A DNA stretch of 26,537 bases, taken from contig JAZQZZ010000038.1 in the NCBI GenBank assembly GCA_045634305.1, positions 1 through 26,537 of the forward strand, given 5' to 3'. Made by a program: the position numbers and the translations under genes. The DNA is from HGM04593 sp045634305. Its GTDB lineage: Bacteria > Bacteroidota > Bacteroidia > Bacteroidales > Bacteroidaceae. The notes under the pieces are model-generated. The model had not been told where the DNA came from. It made no database searches and was given only the letters and a program-made list of their open reading frames with translations. Below, one piece after another: positions 22,438-26,537 of the stretch. The stretch's first letter is position 1. Each line of letters starts with the position of its first letter.

Positions 22438-23880
22438 ATGTCCGACAACTCATATTCACAGATACAACAGCAGCAACAGACTCTCTCGCAGACCTTGTCG
22501 CCCCAACAACTGCTTGCAGTGCAGTTACTTGAGATGACGACTGTCGAGATAGAGGAAAGAGTGCGTGGCGAGGTTATGGATAACCCCGCCCTTGACGCTG
22601 TAGAACCCGATGAGGCAATGTCGCCGGGTGGTGGGGATGATGTTGATGGCGATGCACCAGATGTCTACTCGGTTGAGACTGATGATGATTACAGCGGAAA
22701 TGATGACATTCCTGTTGCTCCAAGCGGATATGTGCCTTCTCTCGAGACAACGTATGGCGATGTTGTCTCATTTGGCGACACGCTCATGGAGCAGCTTGGA
22801 GCCCTGGCGCTCTCTTCCGATGAGATGGCAATAGGTGAGTATATCATAGGGACACTTGATGAAGATGGTCTGTTGCGCAAACCGCTTTCTGAAATTGAGG
22901 ATGAACTCCTTATTTATAACAACGTATCTACAAGCGAAGAGCAGCTGCAGTCGGTGCTCAAGGCCATACAGACATTTGACCCGGCTGGAATTGCCGCACG
23001 CGATTTACGTGAATGTCTGCTGTTGCAGTTGGAACGCAATGCGGCAGGCAGGGACTATACTGTGCATAAAAGGATACTTGCCGAATGTTACGACGATTTT
23101 GCCGGCAAGCGCTGGGGGGTAATACCAGAGAAACTGGGCATATCGGCCGATGAGTGCCGCGATGCCATTGCTGATATCGTGCGTCTCAACCCGCGTCCGG
23201 GCGCTTCGTTAACCGAGGGCGTCGGTTTCAGCCGCCAACAGGTAATGCCCGACTTCTTGCTCGATGTCGTTGACGACAAGGTCTATGTCTCGCTCAACAA
23301 TTCCCACATTCCCTCATTGCGCGTGAATGGTGATTTTCTGCATATGCTTGATGAGCAGGATGTTGAAGGCAATGCCGAGCAGCGCACTGCCGCCATCTTT
23401 CTCAAGCAGAAGATTGAGGCTGCCAAGGGGTTCATTACAGCTGTACAGCAGCGCGAAATGACAATGCTTGCCACAATGCGTGCCATAGCGACGCTGCAGA
23501 AAGAGTATTTCCTTAATGGTGGTGATGATGCCTGCCTCAAGCCAATGATTCTGGAGGATATATCCAAACAGACGGGCTATGATATCTCCACAATATCACG
23601 CGTCTGCAACAGCAAATTCGTGCAGACGCCTTGGAGCGTGACACCTCTGAAATACTATTTCAGTGATGGCGTGACAATGTCCGACGGAACGACCCAATCC
23701 GTATATGAACTCTTCCGTGTCATCCGTGAGCTTGTCGATGGCGAGGACAAATCGAACCCGTTGACAGACCAGGCGCTGCAGGAGATGCTCGCAGGGCAGG
23801 GGTACAATGTGGCACGTCGCACGGTTGCCAAATATCGTGAGCAGTTGAATATCCCTGTGGCAAGGTTGCGCAGGGAGTAA
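22438..23880 (+). CDS. rpoN: RNA polymerase sigma-54 factor RpoN
   Basis: This 480-residue protein has the full sigma-54 layout. The N-terminal region I is Gln- and Leu-rich (QTLSQTLSPQQLLAVQLLEM), for activator response and start-site opening. Region II is very acidic (about 55-85; many Asp). A core-binding domain follows, with LDEDGLLRKPLSEIEDEL and FDPAGIAARDLRECLLLQL. The C-terminal DNA-binding part has ISKQTGYDISTISRVCNSKFVQTPWS and ends with the RpoN box ARRTVAKYRE (459-468). Sigma-54 directs transcription from -24/-12 promoters and needs an AAA+ activator, none of which is encoded here. The gene is flanked by the nucleoside kinase and the esterase on the same strand. Confidence 0.96.
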   Translation: MSDNSYSQIQQQQQTLSQTLSPQQLLAVQLLEMTTVEIEERVRGEVMDNPALDAVEPDEAMSPGGGDDVDGDAPDVYSVETDDDYSGNDDIPVAPSGYVPSLETTYGDVVSFGDTLMEQLGALALSSDEMAIGEYIIGTLDEDGLLRKPLSEIEDELLIYNNVSTSEEQLQSVLKAIQTFDPAGIAARDLRECLLLQLERNAAGRDYTVHKRILAECYDDFAGKRWGVIPEKLGISADECRDAIADIVRLNPRPGASLTEGVGFSRQQVMPDFLLDVVDDKVYVSLNNSHIPSLRVNGDFLHMLDEQDVEGNAEQRTAAIFLKQKIEAAKGFITAVQQREMTMLATMRAIATLQKEYFLNGGDDACLKPMILEDISKQTGYDISTISRVCNSKFVQTPWSVTPLKYYFSDGVTMSDGTTQSVYELFRVIRELVDGEDKSNPLTDQALQEMLAGQGYNVARRTVAKYREQLNIPVARLRRE

Positions 23881-23900
23881 CCGAATTAAATATACTTATC

Positions 23901-24755
23901 ATGAAACACTGTGTCACCCTTTTCTTCCTGTTGTTTGCTGTTGTAATGCAACCGTTTGCGCAGGGTAATGTATATCCAACGGTCTTGGAGTGTGAGATGA
24001 AGAGTGAAATCCTTGGCTGTACAAAAAGATATTGTGTGTATCTACCTCAAGGATATGCCGATGAAAACAGGGCTTTCCCCGTGCTGTATCTTCTTCACGG
24101 CCTAACCGACACGCATACCGCATGGCGTGACAAAGGGAATGTGCAGAGTATAGCTGGCGGACTTGTCAAGGATGGCAAGGCACAGGAAATGATAATTGTG
24201 ATGCCCGACGCAGGTACAACTTACGATGGCTATTTCAACAGCGAAGAGTGGCGTTATGAGGATTTCTTCTTTCAGGAATTCATTCCGCATATAGAAAGTG
24301 TGTACCGCACAATCCCCGACAGACAGCACCGTGCAATTGCCGGGCTCTCGATGGGTGGCGGTGGAACAACATGGTATGCAATCAATCACAGCGAAATGTT
24401 CTCAAGTGCATATGCGATGAGCGCGCTTATGGGGTTAGTGGACAACAGCTGGATAACGCGTGATCCCGATGCTCGCCGTAGGGCATTCATGGAGAGTGCC
24501 GTTGCAAACAACAATATTACAGCTGTAGAGAATGCGACGCAAGAACTGTGTGCAAGGATTGCATCGGTGCGTTGGTTCGTGGATGTGGGTGATGACGATT
24601 TTTTATTCGACAACAATATGGATTTCATAAAGGCAATGCGCTCCAAGCGTATCCCTTACCAGTTGCGTGTGCGCGATGGGGGACACACATGGCAATATTG
24701 GCAAGAGGCACTCCGCATTGCACTGCCATTCGTCTCCGAAACTTTCGGAGAATAA
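23901..24755 (+). CDS. Secreted alpha/beta-hydrolase (esterase D/feruloyl-esterase-like)
   Basis: This 284-residue protein has a signal peptide (MKHCVTLFFLLFAVVMQPFAQG, cleavage about 21-22), so it is probably periplasmic. The alpha/beta-hydrolase catalytic triad is visible: the nucleophile in GLSMGG (Ser150), the acid in the GDDDFL segment (most likely Asp233) and the base in GGHTW (His262). VLYLLHGLTDTHTAW provides the oxyanion-hole region. The fold type is that of esterase D, tributyrin esterase and XynZ-like feruloyl esterase proteins (Esterase PF00756). The natural substrate may be an acetyl or feruloyl ester on a polysaccharide, but the sequence does not settle this. It starts 20 nt after the rpoN stop and probably shares its transcript. 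Confidence 0.88.
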   Translation: MKHCVTLFFLLFAVVMQPFAQGNVYPTVLECEMKSEILGCTKRYCVYLPQGYADENRAFPVLYLLHGLTDTHTAWRDKGNVQSIAGGLVKDGKAQEMIIVMPDAGTTYDGYFNSEEWRYEDFFFQEFIPHIESVYRTIPDRQHRAIAGLSMGGGGTTWYAINHSEMFSSAYAMSALMGLVDNSWITRDPDARRRAFMESAVANNNITAVENATQELCARIASVRWFVDVGDDDFLFDNNMDFIKAMRSKRIPYQLRVRDGGHTWQYWQEALRIALPFVSETFGE

Positions 24756-24774
24756 ATGCATATTTCTTATAATA

Positions 24775-24805
24775 TTTGCAGATTGAGAAAATAACTGTAA
24801 ATTTG
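24775..24805 (+). promoter_or_regulatory. Promoter of fbp
   Basis: TTTG (24775-24778) and TAAATTTG (24798-24805) are separated by exactly 19 nt, a full Bacteroidales -33/-7 pair. The start near 24812 gives a leader of about 48 nt. It separates fbp from the rpoN/esterase unit. Confidence 0.72.
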
Positions 24806-24859
24806 CAGTAATAAGTGCGTGATGGGCTTTTGTCTGTTCCCGCGTTAAAAAATGTAATT

Positions 24860-26537
24860 ATGGCAAAGCAGCATATAACAATTGAGGAGGTCAAAGAGGA
24901 CCTTCGCTATCTGCGTCTGCTGGCACGTGATTTCCCTACCGTGTCGAGTGTGACGACCGAAATCATAAATCTTGAGGCAATTCTGCATCTGCCCAAGCCT
25001 ACAGAACATTTTCTTGCCGATGTGCACGGCGAGCACGAGGCTTTCCAGCATATTCTGCGCAACGCGTCGGGTAATATCAAACGCAAGGTGAACGACCTTT
25101 TCGGTGATACCATAACCGCCGAGGAGAAAAAGGATTTGTGCACGCTTATATATTACCCCGAGGAGAAACTGAAACTTGTGAAACAGTCGGATATCGATCT
25201 TGACGAGTACTATAAGCGTTCGTTGAACCGCTTGATTGTTGTGTGCCGCAACGTGTCGTCTAAATATACGCGTTCAAAGGTGCGCAAGAGTCTTCCCGAG
25301 GAGTATGTGTATATTATTGAGGAACTTTTGCACGAGAGCGACGACTACCAGAATAAACAAGCTTATCTGGAAGTTATTATCGAAACAATCATAGGGACTG
25401 GTCGTGCCGGCCATTTCATAACAGCTATCTGCTATCTTATACAAAGACTTATTGTCGATCGCCTGCACATCCTTGGTGATATATTTGACCGTGGCCCTGG
25501 TGCGCATCACATTATGGATGCGCTTTGCGATTATCATCATCTGGATATCACTTGGGGTAACCACGATGTGCTTTGGATGGGTGCAGCTGCCGGAAATACC
25601 TGCTGTATTGCAAGTGTACTGCGCCTGTCGTTACGCGATGCCAACACTACAACACTTGAAGAGGGTTATGCGATAAATATGGTTCCGCTTGCCACATTCG
25701 CAATGGAACAGTATGCCGATGATCCTTGTACAATATATCAGCCTCGTGTGGATGAGGAACGTACCAACTTCAACGAGAAGGATGTGCGACTCATTGCACA
25801 GATGCACAAGGCTATTTCCGTAATAGAGTTCAAACTGTCGGGACAGATTGCAATGAAGCACCCCGAGTGGAAAATGATGGACCGTTGCCTTATGGAGTTC
25901 ATAGACAAGGAACGCGGTATCATTACCATCGACGGCAAGGAATATGAACTTGGCGATAAACTGTGGCCAACACTTGATCCTGCAAATCCATATGCGCTCA
26001 CACCCGAGGAACAGGATGTGATAGATCGTCTGCGTCATTCATTTATGCGCAGCGAGCGCTTGCAGAACCACGTGAACTGTCTGCTCATGCGTGGCGGCAT
26101 GTTCGTGATATATAACTCGAACCTTATGTTCCACGCCGCTGTTCCCATCAATGAGGACGGTACAATGCGCGAGGTTGTGTTTGACGGCGTGCCTGTGAAG
26201 GGTAAGGAACTGATGAAGAAGGTAGAGCGTATGGCGCGTACAGCGTTCGACAATGATGTCGATGAGGCTACACGCGAAAGGTATGCCGACTTCTTCTGGT
26301 ACTTGTGGTGCGGCCCCGAATCACCACTCTTTGGTAAGGCGAAGATGGCGACTTTCGAGCGCTACCTGCTCGATGACAAGGAGGTGCAGAAAGAGCCTAA
26401 GGGCTGGTACTACATCCTGCGCGACAATGCCGAGGTGTGCGATTATATTCTCGACGAGTTCGGTGTCAAGGGTAATCACCGCCACATCATCAACGGCCAC
26501 GTGCCGGTGCGCGTGTTCAAGGGCGAGACACCTATCA
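24860..26537 (+). CDS. fbp: Class III fructose-1,6-bisphosphatase (3' end cut by window)
   Basis: From ATG 24860 the frame stays open to the window edge, giving 559 residues of a family usually around 650, so roughly the last 90 to 100 are missing. The start MAKQHITIEEVKEDLRYLRLLARDFPT is typical. It is a metallophosphatase-type FBPase (FBPase_2). The metal motifs are DVHGEHEAF (from Asp54), GDIFDRGPG (206-214) and GNHD (233-236), while LMRGGMFVIYN and HIINGHVPV lie further on, the latter giving another metal-binding His. It hydrolyses fructose 1,6-bisphosphate in gluconeogenesis and is common in Firmicutes and Bacteroidetes. It has its own promoter at 24775-24805. Confidence 0.95.
   Translation, partial: MAKQHITIEEVKEDLRYLRLLARDFPTVSSVTTEIINLEAILHLPKPTEHFLADVHGEHEAFQHILRNASGNIKRKVNDLFGDTITAEEKKDLCTLIYYPEEKLKLVKQSDIDLDEYYKRSLNRLIVVCRNVSSKYTRSKVRKSLPEEYVYIIEELLHESDDYQNKQAYLEVIIETIIGTGRAGHFITAICYLIQRLIVDRLHILGDIFDRGPGAHHIMDALCDYHHLDITWGNHDVLWMGAAAGNTCCIASVLRLSLRDANTTTLEEGYAINMVPLATFAMEQYADDPCTIYQPRVDEERTNFNEKDVRLIAQMHKAISVIEFKLSGQIAMKHPEWKMMDRCLMEFIDKERGIITIDGKEYELGDKLWPTLDPANPYALTPEEQDVIDRLRHSFMRSERLQNHVNCLLMRGGMFVIYNSNLMFHAAVPINEDGTMREVVFDGVPVKGKELMKKVERMARTAFDNDVDEATRERYADFFWYLWCGPESPLFGKAKMATFERYLLDDKEVQKEPKGWYYILRDNAEVCDYILDEFGVKGNHRHIINGHVPVRVFKGETPI

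Overview
The window looks like a chromosomal segment of a Bacteroidales bacterium (Bacteroidaceae or Prevotellaceae; I cannot resolve the genus). The support is threefold. First, there are repeated -7 boxes of the form TAnnTTTG, two with a TTTG exactly 19 nt upstream, and Shine-Dalgarno sites are largely absent. Second, several gene architectures are typical of the phylum: a fused MurF-alanine racemase, a fused SpmA-SpmB-like protein, a single-chain aspartokinase-homoserine dehydrogenase, a TGS-uridine-kinase fusion and a class III fructose-1,6-bisphosphatase. Third, YbeY has the Bacteroidetes form of its histidine motif. Most of the window is core genome. No tRNA, rRNA, CRISPR array, transposase or integrase was found.

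Layout. 1-1020 (minus strand) is the only accessory-looking part. A promoter at 991-1020 is followed by a 35-codon leader ORF, two small hairpins and a strong intrinsic terminator at 790-835. After these come a 61-residue protein of unknown function, a stretch holding two covarying hairpin repeats, and the start of a fimbrillin-like lipoprotein cut by the window edge. 1175-2830 (minus) is an SpmAB-like membrane protein followed by ybeY. 3118-3621 (plus) is an ECF-type sigma factor with a TTG start, and 3673-6111 (minus) is thrA standing alone. 6324-7958 (plus) is an ABC-F ATPase. 7997-13646 (minus) is a four-gene run: GSCFA-domain protein, murF-alr and two glycosyltransferases, all pointing to the cell envelope. 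13812-18550 (plus) is dxs-trkA-trkH, covering isoprenoid precursor synthesis and potassium uptake.

18608-20550 (minus) is a two-gene unit of a compact ABC-type ATPase and a DUF4435 protein with Toprim-like residues. It has its own good promoter and resembles the ATPase plus Toprim-nuclease pairing of PARIS-type anti-phage systems, although it sits among core genes. 20725-24755 (plus) is a TGS-nucleoside kinase, rpoN and a secreted alpha/beta-hydrolase. 24860 to the right edge (plus) is class III fructose-1,6-bisphosphatase, incomplete at its 3' end.

Convergent gene pairs are separated by compact, perfect inverted repeats that overlap the stop codons (3619-3660, 7958-7998, 18562-18614). The two points most worth following are the leader-peptide and terminator arrangement upstream of the small-protein and lipoprotein genes, and the ATPase-DUF4435 pair.
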